Origin: Tubiluchus corallicola
Taxonomy: Eukaryota; Priapulida; Priapulimorpha; Priapulimorphida; Tubiluchidae
Direction of reading: 5' to 3'
Length of the DNA stretch: 64,000 bases
NCBI GenBank assembly: GCA_030141605.1
Contig: JAQGDQ010000286.1
Location: forward strand, 191,501 to 255,500
Part shown: in pieces, positions 28,401 through 38,396 of the stretch
Position numbering within the stretch: the first letter of the stretch is position 1
Layout: every line of letters starts with the position of its first letter
The notes under the pieces: generated by a model
The model's input: the letters and a program-made list of their open reading frames with translations, nothing else
Databases searched by the model: none
What the model was told of the DNA's origin: nothing
Translations under genes and position numbers: made by a program

Positions 28401-31108
28401 TCGAATTAAGTTTTAAAGATTTTGGAAAACAAGTTTTCGAACCTCTAGTAAAAAGTGGTCTTACAAAGATCATACATAGTACTTGAGTTTGTTCTGCAGT
28501 AAAACCACTATTAGTTTAAAAATTTTGCACAGAAACTGCAGCGAAATTGTGCTATTTGCATGCTGTTTCAAACATTTTAATGATATGAGGCTGAAGTGCT
28601 GAATTATTCGAATTTGATTCGTACGATCAAACGTGAAAGTTCGATGCTCACCCCTAATTACTGTTGTTATTAATGTTAAACAGTTTTAACAGTAATAACA
28701 ACAGTAATAGTGATAGTAATAGTAACCGTAACAATAACAGTGCGATGACGATGATGATAATAATAAAGGTAATAACAATAACAACAACAATAATAATAGT
28801 AATAATGATAATACTAATAATTTTATTGCCTAAAATCCATACAAAAATGCTGTTTGGCATTTGAGCAAGAAAAGTTTGTGAGCCAAACATCAAAAAGTAT
28901 GCACTGTTAAGCTGACACAGTGTAACATAACAAAAACTTAAAAGTTCCTAAAAATAAAATGTTTTCATTTGATGTTTCAAAGCCCTAGCGATCATGTTTC
29001 CATAGAGATCACTATGGTTTCCATGGTGACTGCATATTAATTTTGCAATGGTACCACTACACGTATTTAGCTAGAACTTGAGTAAATCTTAAAACTAAAA
29101 AAAGTAACAAATTTCAAAACTTCCTGCTTCCTATGGCAAAAAACTAACGACACAAAAAATACAGCAAAAGTTATATTTGCTGTTCATTTAAATAATACTG
29201 TCACTGTTTTGAAATTATTTTGAGTGCTCAGTATGCCGTACTTTTTGAATTTAAAAAAATCTCATTTTATAATAATTTTCGAAAATGGATCAAATCCAAA
29301 AGACAGTTCAAAATAATTTTCAAAACTACCTAAATATTTTGCTCTAAACCGAAATGGAGAAGAATTTGAATCTCAATTTTTAACTATTTTTCAAACCAAA
29401 CTTATTCAAATCTATGCAGTTTTTAATGGAATTATCTCAGACTGATAAGGCAGCAGTGATTTTCACGAAAGATTATAGATGACCTGTCTGAACAGTAAGA
29501 AAACTATGATTTGGTTTTTCTAAAGTAATGTATACATGAAATCTTAGCATTTTTGTTGAAACTAGAGTTAAAATCACAATGTGGTGCGTTCGTTTGTGTA
29601 GGATTTCATGAGCTAGACACAAGCTGAAACTGAATAATTATGGCGACATTTGCTTACCTCAAGAAGGACAAACTTATCAAAAAAGGCAGCAATTTAAGTA
29701 ATTTTACTGAAAAACTTAAAGGCGAAAGAGTGTATAATTGCTTTTGTACTAAAGTAATATCGAGTCACCTCTGAAATTTTTTTTGAAAAAACTCTGCCAA
29801 ATTGGGTTGAAGACCACTCCTTCTTGTAAAAAAACATTAATTTCGAGAGTTCACTATACTTCGCTGAAGCCGAATGATTTTTCTAATTCCTACCTATTAG
29901 TTCCTCCTTGGAAATGATGGTGGCGTCAAGGATCATGGGTCCATTAAGAATGACATATCGCAGCTCGAATAAGGCATTGAGAGACACCGTAGAGACATGA
30001 GGTTTGGACCATCTTTGAGCATCAACCTCCACATTCTCCTCAAACTTGATCCATCTGTAACAACAAACTCATGAAAACAAAAACATGTGGTGGGGCGAAA
30101 GTCAGTGGGTATGTGTACATTCGTACATGTCTTGATAATGAGTCGAGCTCTTCTACATAATTGGCAGGAAATTTTGCTCATCTCATCTGGGTTATTAACA
30201 GTGCTCCTCGTTGTCGTTCCTCAAAAATTGTCATTACCTCATTATAACTTAAAATTCTTAACTTTGACTGGTCTTTAGGACTGAAGTATGCTTGTTTTAA
30301 CAACAGATACGCATCGCCTTTATTAATGTAAAGAAAAAAACACAAGTGATGTATTATAATTTCTTTCAATGTAAAATTATATATCAATAACATCAAAAAG
30401 ATGCAATTAGGCATTTACAAAAAAGACTGGCAAAAAATTTACAAATTAAAATTAATACAAATTTGCTGTAAAAATGCAATTATGCTTATTAAGAAGCTTT
30501 GTAAAATTTCTCAATGTACCAGTTTAACAATTTACATAATCATCAAACGCAAATTACTGATTATTGAAATTATTAAAAAAATTTAAATAATGTAAAAATA
30601 AAAATATCTGGCTTTGTTCTGGAATCAAATTAAAATTATTATGGGTCTTAAAGATACTTAATACATATATGTCAGCTAAAATGTCATGACTTATACCCAA
30701 ATGTAGTTGCAGAAAGCATTTAAAATCATTTTTGTTTTTATCACCTTGCCATCTCCCGCCATATTTGCTCGCCTCTCTTATTTATGACCAATTCATTAAG
30801 TTCAATGAAGAGAGGGTGCTCCTGCTCTCTATCATCAGCCTGCAAGACATTACGCAGCTCATCAGTGAATGATGCACCTGAAATGACAGATAAACAGTTA
30901 TAAAACACTTGCACCTTAACCTCTGGTTAGCAGGTGAAGTAAAAAGGCCTAATCAATATATAGAATTTTTAAAATTTGATGATGTTTATATAAGCTGCCC
31001 CACTTTACGTTTGGATGCTAGTGGCGTGCCATGCTTAGGTACATTTTATTGATCAAATGATTGGAAGTTAATGATTATGATGTTATATATCCGAGAGGGT
31101 GGAGATGG

Positions 31109-31184
<76 letters not shown>

Positions 31185-32714
31185 AGCAGCAAGCCGTGAA
31201 ATGTTAATTGAAATGACAAGGATCAAGCAAATTAATTTATTATAAAGCAATATGAAGGCCATCAAATGTCATTTTCTCCACATGCATTTGTTTAAATTTA
31301 ATGCGATTACCGAAACCTTCCAATATTGTGCATAGGCATTTATTAGGTATGACACAAATCTATACAAACTGCGTACTTGTAGGTATTTACATAATAAAGA
31401 TATACGCGATATTTTGCGTTTAGTTCACAAACGTAGCCTACAGGCTCAGGAATAACCAGTTTAAAACGATTCCATATCTCTATTAACTATGAAATACTCA
31501 TCATTAAACAGCACCTATTGAAGAAATAGTCACAAAATTAAAATAACTTTTGTGCCTAGTAACTCGAGTGGCTCATGAAAAAAAATCAACATTTTTCAAA
31601 TTGCTTGTCAAGAACTATTACACGCTTCCAAACAAAAGACGTCATGGAGGTAAAGAACTCAAGTTTCATTTTCTTAAATAAAATCTGAAAATTTACTGAA
31701 TATTACTAGAGGCATTTCAATTTTCAACGTCTATTACAAAACAAGTAAATAAGTTAAAAAAGCAGACTGGTTTTTCAAGGTAAAAATGCTTAACGATCCA
31801 GTACAGTGGTTTCATTAATCAGCTGAAATTTTTTTGAAACAGAAAATGCAGAACTCTGTACCATCATGATCTAATTACACCCGTATTCTTGAGTTAGTGA
31901 TCTGCCTATCACAGTCTCAAGCCTCAAGTCTTTTTACTGTGCAGGACTATAAAGTGGATTAAAATCCATATATAATCAACAAAACGGCTATATTTAATCT
32001 ATAAATCCTAAACACTTAAATGACTGACTTCAAGATAAAGTACACAGCAGTGATAATAACACTTACTTCGGTTGGGACTCGAACCCGGAGGCCCTTGTTT
32101 TACTCGTGCAATTATTGTAGCAGGTTAAAGTCCTGCAATATCCTCGAGGTTAATCACTTGGCGAAATTTTTAATAATTCTTAAATGATAATTTCCTTCCT
32201 CTATTTTTGAAACATTGTGTGTGCCTCAGTCTTATTATGAATGTAATGATATAATTATTTATAGCCCGTGCTATAATTGCTTAGCAACACAGTTGGTGTC
32301 CATTCTGCAGATTACAGTTTTGAATAAAGATAACCATTGACGCAACCTACCCTGAGCTCATTACTAATTTCCTCATCTTTAATGGCGGAAACTGGAAGCT
32401 ATCGTGGCTTTCCCCTCGAGTGCTCAGCATCAAATATTAATTTAATGAAGCACGGAAAGCAAGTGATAAGTAAAACAGGCTGTATTAACGCAAAATAGAA
32501 AATACTCTGCGGGCTTCATAATGCACATTTAATTATAAAATTTAATAGCTCCCATTAGTGCTCATTTTTCTCACAAATTTAGCAAAATAATTTGATCTCA
32601 TTCGTTAAGTCACGTTCCTTTATAGAGCTTCTTATCGCGTTTTACTGTTTTTCAAAACTAGCCCATAATCTCTCTTTCCCTCTCTCTTTGTCTCGCCTCC
32701 CTCCCAGTTTTTCT

Positions 32715-32754
<40 letters not shown>

Positions 32755-33762
32755 GTTCCGGTTCTCCTCGTCAGCCAACATCACTATTTCATCTGGCGTT
32801 CTAAAGCAAAATTAACAAAAATCGATTACCCAAATCGTCGATAGGGGTCCTAACCCGCCTCATTATATTAAATCAAATGATTAATTACAAATATCGATTT
32901 CAGTGAACACTGCACAGGCGATGAGCACAACTACTTGATTGATTTATAAATACCCAGATTACATAATCTATAGACTCGGCATGACCGGAAATGAGTCTAA
33001 AAAAGGTAAAAAAATGATCAACTCGGATATCCGGAAAAAGATTCTGAGATACATTTGATAAACTAACCAGGGCTTATATAGCATCGAATCTATTTCCATG
33101 AATAGACTATATGATAAATGTTTTGGTCACTTTATTTTTGAAAATACTGGCAAAATAATGCATAATCATAAAATAAACGATACACGCTATTTGATATCGC
33201 AGTTATTCATAAAACTCAATTGTCATATCGTCAATGTGGGTAGTAAAAGCTCACAGTCCCTCATATGCAGCTTTGAAATTTCGATTTAATGAGGCAGTAA
33301 CGTCGCAATCTCGTGGAGAGTTTTCGGTCTATATCATCAATTTTTTGCTTATGCATTTGTAACTTTTACAAAATTGTACAGTTAATCTACAAATGAAAGT
33401 GTAGGAAAATGCTTTCTAAGAATTGAACCCACGACCTTTGGATTATTAAACGTGCCACATGTTACACCAGGACAACTCATTTGACACTGAAACTGATTCT
33501 CGTTTATAACGTGGTCTTGCTGGCCCACATTGCATTACATTTTCTCAAACAAGCGAAGCAAATTTTCTCACTAAATATCGTTACTGGCACGCAGGCAGCA
33601 GCTAAAAGTTCAAGCAGCTGCATATTTTAGCAACAGCGTGCCTGTAAATTGACTCCAGTAAACTTCGCGTTCTGACGAACCATAGCAAATTTTTAAAAAC
33701 TTACTGCTTTCGACTTTCGCTAGTGCCTCCTCGGGGGGAAGATCTAGAGATATTCTTCCCAT
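778..33762 (-). CDS. SLC4: SLC4-family Na+-coupled bicarbonate transporter, 5' part (13 exons, 3' end off window)
   Basis: A plasma-membrane bicarbonate transporter of the SLC4 family. Thirteen exons (listed separately) join in perfect phase into 662 codons starting at ATG 33760-33762. Residues about 46-285 form the cytoplasmic band-3 domain, with [31 protein letters not shown] and the run [14 protein letters not shown] linker follows, then [12 protein letters not shown] leads into the membrane domain with [14 protein letters not shown] and [15 protein letters not shown]. Extracellular loop 3 carries four cysteines (552, 554, 573, 585) and four N-glycosylation sequons (549, 559, 570, 577). 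The four-Cys loop is known for Na+-coupled members (NBC/NDCBE) and absent from AE anion exchangers, so I infer Na+-coupled HCO3- transport. The paralogue and electrogenicity cannot be told. The remaining spans and C-terminal tail lie beyond the left edge. No frameshift or stop was found. Confidence 0.91.
1405..1581 (-). CDS. SLC4: SLC4 exon 12
   Basis: 177 nt, 59 codons, TTTTAG acceptor and GTATGT donor. It encodes the rest of the loop (NETC, NGT, GPGCG), then [20 protein letters not shown] and a basic stretch, matching the PYIPDV segment before the next membrane span in NBC proteins. Confidence 0.92.
1582..3213. other. SLC4 intron 11
   Basis: 1.6 kb of unique-looking AT-rich intron with no recognisable element. 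Introns 12 (892-1404), 10 (3274-3983), 8 (5763-6289), 7 (6465-7072) and 6 (7324-8236) are similarly plain. Confidence 0.6.
3214..3273 (-). CDS. SLC4: SLC4 exon 11 (extracellular loop 3)
   Basis: A small 60-nt, 20-codon exon in phase 0 on both sides: [20 protein letters not shown]. It supplies two of the four loop cysteines and two glycosylation sequons. As a symmetrical exon it could be skipped without a frameshift, but this would remove two of the four cysteines. Confidence 0.85.
3984..4206 (-). CDS. SLC4: SLC4 exon 10
   Basis: 223 nt, TTTTAG acceptor and GTAAGT donor. It encodes residues 471-545, two membrane spans with DASSL (499-503) and [24 protein letters not shown] and the FTEE run are shared by Na+-coupled SLC4 members. 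Confidence 0.95.
4342..4503. repeat. 86-bp tandem duplication in SLC4 intron 9
   Basis: Positions 4342-4417 and 4428-4503 are near-identical copies offset by 86 bp, starting ACTTTATATGTAAACAAC and ending AAATGCTATGGTT. They differ at only one or two bases, so the duplication is recent. The rest of intron 9 (4207-5628) shows nothing else. Confidence 0.9.
5629..5762 (-). CDS. SLC4: SLC4 exon 9
   Basis: 134 nt, CTAG acceptor and GTAAGT donor. It encodes [40 protein letters not shown] and FSK. The GQPL and TGP motifs belong to the SLC4 transport core. Confidence 0.94.
6290..6464 (-). CDS. SLC4: SLC4 exon 8 (first membrane span)
   Basis: 175 nt, TTGCAG acceptor and GTAATG donor. It encodes [20 protein letters not shown], then the first hydrophobic span and [13 protein letters not shown], matching the family's TM1-TM2 entry with its conserved ITFGGLL. 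Confidence 0.93.
7073..7323 (-). CDS. SLC4: SLC4 exon 7
   Basis: 251 nt. It encodes [37 protein letters not shown] and a charged linker ending in LARSG. Of several GT dinucleotides, the donor GTATGT at 7067-7072 is the only strong site that keeps frame into exon 8, and it restores the conserved spacing before IFGGL. Confidence 0.9.
8237..8485 (-). CDS. SLC4: SLC4 exon 6
   Basis: 249 nt, exactly 83 codons, TGTAG acceptor and GTAATG donor. It encodes [30 protein letters not shown] and [10 protein letters not shown], then [15 protein letters not shown]. These are the most conserved parts of the cytoplasmic domain. Confidence 0.95.
10391..10477. repeat. (CT)n microsatellite
   Basis: About 43 uninterrupted CT units, followed by broken CT runs to about 10490. 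The open frames on both strands here are artefacts of the repeat. Confidence 0.98.
10686..10786. repeat. Foldback (hairpin) element, about 100 bp
   Basis: The left arm 10686-10718 (starts TATAGGAGTGTCAAAAA) is complementary to the right arm 10754-10786 (ends TTTTTGACTACTCCTATA), with a loop of about 35 nt. The arms match except for an indel and a few substitutions. It could be a small foldback transposon or the template of a hairpin RNA; nothing identifies the family. Confidence 0.7.
12499..12623 (-). CDS. SLC4: SLC4 exon 5 (variable linker)
   Basis: 125 nt, TTTCAG acceptor and GTATTT donor. It encodes a polar segment ([14 protein letters not shown] onward, with acidic residues) in the region that is variable and often phosphorylated in SLC4 proteins. 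Phase 1 in, phase 0 out, consistent with its neighbours. Confidence 0.8.
13495..13860 (+). pseudogene. Relic of a CR1/Jockey-type LINE reverse transcriptase, 3' end
   Basis: Read across several stops and frame shifts, the plus strand gives pieces in the order typical of the C-terminus of CR1/Jockey-group ORF2: LLDRLQKAY, then [32 protein letters not shown] and [18 protein letters not shown], ending with FKKNI. These match the family pattern of DRLQ, LAHRR...LSLFYRYYFG, RSTR and LWNSLP...FP..Y...FK. It is heavily decayed and lacks the catalytic region, so it is a dead, 5'-truncated copy. Confidence 0.72.
14211..15688. mobile_element. Non-autonomous hAT-type DNA transposon with 8-bp target duplication
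   Basis: The left end starts CAGGGCCAGCCCTA and the right end, reverse-complemented, starts CAGGGCCGGCACTA; further in, both ends contain TTGGCGCC and CTAGGCA motifs. The flanks are ACAAAGCA (14203-14210) and ACAAAGCT (15689-15696), a 7/8 match. CAGGG-type ends plus 8-bp duplications are the hAT signature, and the CAGGGCCGGC start resembles hAT-Tip100/Zaphod elements. Only short open frames lie inside, so no transposase is intact. Confidence 0.82.
17018..17039. promoter_or_regulatory. 22-bp perfect palindrome with CRE core TGACGTCA
   Basis: A perfect inverted repeat with no spacer, centred on TGACGTCA, the CREB/ATF full site, and followed by an AT-rich ATATAAAAA. It lies deep in SLC4 intron 4. 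It may be an enhancer site or chance; binding is inferred only from the core. A second TGACGTCA lies at 20700-20707 beside a G-run. Confidence 0.45.
19231..19356 (-). CDS. SLC4: SLC4 exon 4
   Basis: 126 nt, GCAG acceptor and GTAAGT donor, phase 1 on both sides, so skipping it would keep frame. It encodes [20 protein letters not shown] and the basic stretch [12 protein letters not shown], corresponding to the helix after the ELR segment in NBC proteins. Confidence 0.85.
20819..21352. repeat. Probable miniature inverted-repeat element (GGTTGCCAC ends)
   Basis: The left end reads GGTTGCCACAACTCCTGATT; the right end, reverse-complemented, reads GGGTTGCCACCTCGTCACG with TCCTGATTTCGG just inside. 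CTCCTGATTTNGG occurs near both ends and again at 20891. No clear target duplication was found, so family and exact limits are uncertain. Confidence 0.5.
28364..28656. mobile_element. 293-bp hAT miniature element (MITE) with perfect 8-bp target duplication
   Basis: The ends are perfect 13-bp inverted repeats, TAGGGGTGAGCAT. The identical octamer ATTACTGT flanks it on both sides (28356-28363 and 28657-28664). Length, short terminal repeats and an 8-bp duplication fit a hAT-derived MITE. There is no coding capacity. Its interior near both ends is rich in TTCGAA-like motifs. Confidence 0.9.
28660..28830. repeat. AAC/AAT/GAT trinucleotide-rich tract
   Basis: Low-complexity purine-rich sequence immediately beside the hAT MITE. 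Open frames on both strands here are composition artefacts. Confidence 0.85.
29894..30054 (-). CDS. SLC4: SLC4 exon 3
   Basis: 161 nt, CAG acceptor and GTAGGA donor. It encodes [28 protein letters not shown] and [10 protein letters not shown], which are hallmark SLC4 cytoplasmic-domain sequences. It is followed by the longest intron of the window (10.5 kb). Confidence 0.93.
30745..30877 (-). CDS. SLC4: SLC4 exon 2
   Basis: 133 nt between a CAG acceptor and a GTGATA donor. It encodes residues 20-63, including [12 protein letters not shown] and IWREMAR, the first conserved strand and helix of the SLC4 cytoplasmic domain. Confidence 0.88.
31112..31183. repeat. (GA)n microsatellite
   Basis: About 36 uninterrupted GA units ending in GCAGCAGC. 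On the transcribed minus strand it reads as a long CU tract. Confidence 0.98.
32060..32150 (-). repeat. tRNA-derived fragment (probable SINE head)
   Basis: On the minus strand a perfect RNA polymerase III B-box, GGTTCGAGTCC (32075-32085 complement), sits in a T-arm-like context, preceded by CACGAGTAAAACAAGGG. No complete cloverleaf can be formed and no A-box is clear, so this is a tRNA relic or SINE rather than a tRNA gene. Confidence 0.45.
32715..32754. repeat. (CT)n microsatellite, interrupted
   Basis: A CT run broken by one TT step, inside a wider pyrimidine-rich stretch from about 32668. Confidence 0.9.
33415..33480 (-). repeat. tRNA-derived fragment, Ile-like
   Basis: The minus strand reads TTTAATAATCCAAAGG then TCGTGGGTTCAATTC, resembling the anticodon-to-T-arm part of tRNA-Ile (loop TAATAA, then GGTCGNGGGTTC). 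The anticodon stem is imperfect and the acceptor stem is lost. A similar relic lies at 39560-39620. Confidence 0.5.
33705..33762 (-). CDS. SLC4: SLC4 exon 1 (first coding exon)
   Basis: Codons 1-19 plus one base. The ATG on the minus strand is followed by [19 protein letters not shown] and the donor GTAAGT. The next exon completes a serine codon. It is the only ATG that keeps frame into the conserved cytoplasmic domain, so I take it as the start; an additional 5' untranslated exon further right cannot be excluded. Confidence 0.75.
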
Positions 33763-36533
33763 TGTAGCGATTGAAACCTTCGCAAATTCCGGCTCACGCT
33801 TTCTACATGGAGACTTCAGCTATTCCTACAATAACCACAACAGAAAATTAAAATAAATACTTTATCCCTGCAATAAAATAAACGTTTACGCGGAGCAGCT
33901 ATAGAATAAAGCTTTCAACCCAAGAGAACTGCGTATTATGAATTTGCAATGGTCGCATAGTTGTATACCAAAGTTCGTCGCGACAAAGGCATTAACTTCC
34001 ACACATCCCTGATTAAATAAGATGACATGTGGTATCAGAAGAATTAAACACATGTGTCTGTGTAAACCGTAAACAAGCCAAAGTCCAAGACTAATAGTAC
34101 TCCGTAACTAGTGGTCAATCCATGGCGATTATGGGATTTAACAAAATGATAAAAAACAAGAATAGCAGAAACGCTAGCAGTGGTAACGATGACAGCAGAG
34201 ACAGAAGAAAACAATACAACAGCAGCAACAACAATGGAAGAAAGAGCTACAGTAACAGAAAAGGCAGCACTAGCTGCCACAAGCAACAAATTCCGAACAC
34301 CGCGTGTATGTTTATTGTTTAAATGTTTAAATTTACTTAATTGTGTAAACCATACATCTACATGCAAAACACGAACGTGACACACATTGTGACACACATC
34401 ATGCTTGTCAAGTTGCCAGTCAACTCGAATACCAAAATGAAAAACAAGCCTACGAAATTCATTACCTACGTTAACAGTTGTAGGCAATTAAGCTAAGTGC
34501 AATTTTAAACAACTTGTTGTATGACAGTAAAGTTGTAACACACTACATGAATACAGAAACATAAAATGCAAATTGTATTTGTAATACTATTGCAATTCCA
34601 ATACATACGAAAATGAAATGTTTACTTTCACCTCAATATAAAATATTTTTCAATAACACATACTACAAGCAGGCCTATAAAGTACTGTAACATAAGATCT
34701 ACGTAAATAATCGCCGAATTATTCCACCGTATATACAAGTACATTTAATTATGATTGATATCATACATGTACTTACACAAACGTGGACACCTACTTGCCT
34801 GTTTTGCCTATTTTGCATTACCTGGTCTAAGCCCAACAAACGCGCATTACAAACAAGTATCATATCTTATCACGTCTAAGTACATCTTCACACATAGGCC
34901 TACTGCATGCATGGCATGACCACTGACTTTCATGGTAGTGGTTTGTGCAGAATTTGCACCTGCAAGGTAGATAGCCGTTTAAAACACGTGTTTTGAACCT
35001 CTAGTAAGCCCCAGGCCATGAAAAGTCTGGTTCGACTTCATTTTGACTTTTGATTCCGCAGCTATAGGCATATATGTTTGTTTATTGGACCAACTTTACA
35101 AATACATGTAATGCGTCAGCAAAAAAAAGATACGACAAATTAAATCAATACCGAAGGAAACGTTTACTAAAGACAAAATCCTTTACAAAAGAAATATATG
35201 TGTAATGGTCCGGGGTATAGGACAAAATAGCAATTAATTCATACAGGTGACAAAAATAATTATCACAACATTGTTACAAAAAAGGAGTATTAATATCTTT
35301 CTACACTATTGTATCTGCATTTTATATAGGCAATAAATGATTCCTATTACTGACTCCTGACTCCAGAAAGAACACAATAATTTTACATAATTCGATATCT
35401 TGGCTACTCAATAAAAAGTCAAATTTATCATTGCCATTTGGTATGGCAGGAAATGTAGGGTACAACTTTTTCAATATTATTAAATCGTGTTATTACTGAA
35501 ACGTGGCATACTAACTAATGCTATGTGACGAAGAACGCAAAAGAGTTCTACGACCTGTGGAGAAAGTAGTGCGACGACCACTGTCTGCGCATGCACGGCA
35601 TTTAAAACGCGGCATGGCGACTACTAATAAAATGGTTTACGAATTTAAGCTTAACCGAGGAGTGAATTCATGTAATAAAATTCGGTGGTATTGGGTCATG
35701 GCGAAATTAGATACTGTAAACGTTTTGAAAATGCAACATAGGAGTCACATGGTTTTTATATTTTTTACCAAAACTGTTTTCCAGAGCACGCCCCGGCGTA
35801 TTTTTGGTTTGATGCGCTGAACCCTGCAGCAGAGCAGACTTACGGTTGCGTGGCAAGTGACAGGCGATATAGCCAGCAGGACTAATAAAAATACGGGTTA
35901 AATTGCAATCCTTCTCTTTGGCTGTAGATTAAACAGTTAAGATAAATGTGAGGAAGTCGACCGATGCTTGTAAGCATATTAAAATTCTGAAATCTAAATA
36001 AAGCATCATGAAATTGGCTTAAAATAGTAAAATTCTGAATACACACATGTACAAGCTTCTTGTGAATGTCACCAAACAAATTACACTTTTGTTAAACAGT
36101 TACACGTTTGCGAGTTAAGCGTATTAAACTCGCGATTAATCAATTAACTTGAAATAACGTACACGTAATTTCATTGTATATGGAACACTAGCTTGCAATG
36201 AAAGTATTCTCAAGAAACTGACGCACGTTTAAATTGTTTATTTTTTTGCATATATAAGATACGTGTATATAATGTGTATATAATAATGACAGACGATGGA
36301 AAATGAAGATGAAAAACTGCAGGGAACCGGTCATCTCAGCCTCTTTTAACTTGTGATCACGTGTTCGTGATTTCAGAATTGTGACGTAAATAAGTTTACA
36401 TATACGACAAAAGAGCGAACTCAAACAAGGTCAGACTAAAACGTGATACTTTTACTGATTTTAACCTTACCGTGTAACATTAACCGATAATCACCTTACA
36501 TACTAGCAACTCTCTTTCCTTTGATCTTTTCTT
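33763..36533. other. Region upstream of SLC4
   Basis: Candidate promoter and 5' untranslated region of SLC4, reading leftward from about 33830. A low-complexity CAG/AAC-like stretch lies at 34140-34280. A plus-strand open frame of 100 codons (35518-35820, rich in Arg/Lys) resembles nothing I know and may be chance. Confidence 0.4.
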
Positions 36534-36551
36534 TTCTCTCTCTCTCTCTTT

Positions 36552-36645
<94 letters not shown>
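36534..36645. repeat. Compound (CT)n-(TA)n microsatellite
   Basis: CT units to about 36596 pass directly into about 24 TA units ending at 36645, abutting the first in-frame codons of a LINE fragment. Confidence 0.97.
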
Positions 36646-36648
<3 letters not shown>

Positions 36649-38396
36649 TTAAATCAATATGTGGACTGTGAAGTCGAGTTGTTTAGTGGCGCCCCCTTAA
36701 TGGGACATTACCCTGTGATATCCAGCTTTAATACGTCGCAAGCAAATTTGGCAGAAAAGAAACATGTGTTCGACATTAAGGGTAGCAATTGGACAGAATG
36801 GTCACGTAACATAGACGAGCGCTTGATGGCAAACGACGTAGTCTTTAATAACTTGTTATTATCCAATGACGTCATTAGTATGTGGAACTGGTTTAGAGAA
36901 ACTATTGCCGAAAGTAATATGTTGGCTCTAAAACGTAAAGTTATCTGCGCTCACAGTAAACCGTTCTGGACTGCAGAGCTATCACGGTTATCAAGACTTG
37001 TTCGACTCAGCAGGAAGAAGTTCAAAAGACACTCAAGCTACGAAAATAAACTCATCTATATTACTGACAAAGAAAACTTTGATAGTGAACTTAGTAGTGC
37101 TATGAATAGATGGCTACAGAGCAAGACAGAAAAACTAAATGTAGAAAAAGGTGCCATCTTCTGGAAAACATATAAACAAATTTTTAAAGGTGTAAATAGC
37201 AATAATAATAGTAGTGTTGATATATTAATTAGTACTCGGATAGTGCTGATTTATTATATAAGACTTTTTTTAGTGGGGAACACATGAACGCGGAAGAATT
37301 TGATGAAAACTGGAAAAATCACATTGAACGCTCATTATCAGTTATGGACTGGGAACAAAACGAAAATTTTTGTCTAAACAACTGGTTTAATTTACAAGAA
37401 TTAGAAAATGCAGTAAGTGAAGTGCGAACTGAAGGCAAGTCGCTTGACTCCGATGGGTTTCACCCAAAAATGATAAAACATTTTGGGCCAGTCGCAAAAA
37501 ATATTGTATTACGTATTGCAAATATGTGCTTAGAAAATCAATTATGGCCTTGGACGTGCACGAAAGTAATTCCACTAAAAAAACCTAACAAAATCGATTA
37601 TTCAAATGCCAGTAATTATCGTCCAATAACCATTTCTTCGTATGTAGGTAAACTTGTTGAGCGTTTAATATCAAATAGACTTAAAAATCATTTCTTTCAG
37701 TTAAACTGCATTGATACAGAGCAAGAAGGCTTCATAAAAGGCAAAAATACAGTACGTTATTTAACCAGATTAGTTACTGATATGGAAGACGACATTTTGA
37801 ATAATGCATACGGTATAACAATTTGCTGTGATTACGAAAAAGCGTTCGACAGTGTTTGGGTTGAAGGTTTATTATTTAAACTTATTTGTGCAAATGTACG
37901 AGGGTCTATGTTACGTCTTATAGCAAATATATTACAAAATCGCAATATCTGCATAAAGATAAATGATTATATGTCCGATCAATATCGATGCAATTTAGGG
38001 CTCCCACAGGGGTCAGTTATAGCCCCAATACTGTTTATATTTTTCATTGCAGATATGTTTTATAATATGCATGACTCTGTTAAAAAGTACAAGTATGTTG
38101 ATGATGGATCTTTGCATGTGTCAAATACAGACCCGCAAACCTGTGTTACAATTGCACAAAGCTGTTGTGATGTGCTTCACAAATGGTGCCAGAAATGGCG
38201 TTTAAAGATAAATACGTTACCTGGTAAGACAGAAGCATTGCTAGTAGGGGTATGGGATGAAAATAACAAGCCAGACAATTTAAAAATTAGTAACAATGAA
38301 ATATTGTTTGTTGAAGACAGCAAAATATTAGGCCTAACTGTTGATCGGAATTTAACATTTGTTAAACACGCGGGTAATGTTCATAAAAAGGTATAA
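36646..38396 (+). mobile_element. Non-LTR retrotransposon fragment (endonuclease end plus reverse transcriptase), frameshifted
   Basis: Two overlapping open frames (36646-37287 and 37284-38396) belong to one ORF2-type polyprotein, broken by one frameshift near 37200-37240. The first holds the tail of the AP-endonuclease (GHYPVISSF, with Gly where the family has catalytic Asp in SDH) and the linker ending FWKTYKQIFKG. The second holds the reverse transcriptase: KSLDSDGFHPKMI, NYRPITISSYVGKLVERLI, CDYEKAFDSVW (first catalytic Asp), GLPQGSVIAP and YVDD. The type is Jockey/CR1-like. It is truncated at both ends: most of the endonuclease is missing, and the frame stops soon after ILGLTVDRNLTF, where relatives run on for a few hundred residues. 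It is not mobile by itself. Confidence 0.9.

Larger units (their letters stand above)
19357..29893. other. SLC4 intron 3 (10.5 kb)
   Basis: The largest intron seen. Contents: an AAAT/GAT microsatellite near 19656-19690, an inverted-repeat element (20819-21352), GA-rich runs at 26570-26640 and 27260-27325, a hAT miniature element (28364-28656) and an AAC/AAT-rich low-complexity tract (28660-28830). One short TTAGGG-like patch occurs at 20208-20228. No gene was identified. Confidence 0.65.
30878..33704. other. SLC4 intron 1
   Basis: 2.8 kb intron with a GA microsatellite, a CT-rich tract and two tRNA-derived fragments, described separately; nothing else recognised. Intron 2 (30055-30744) is plain AT-rich sequence. 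Confidence 0.6.

Noticed and set aside
28993-29030. Two GTTTCCAT motifs resembling RFX X-boxes in SLC4 intron 3
   Set aside because: At least two mismatches each to the consensus and no ciliary gene nearby.
32060-32150. Functional tRNA gene
   Set aside because: Perfect B-box, but no acceptor stem, no clear A-box and a wrong anticodon-to-T-arm distance.
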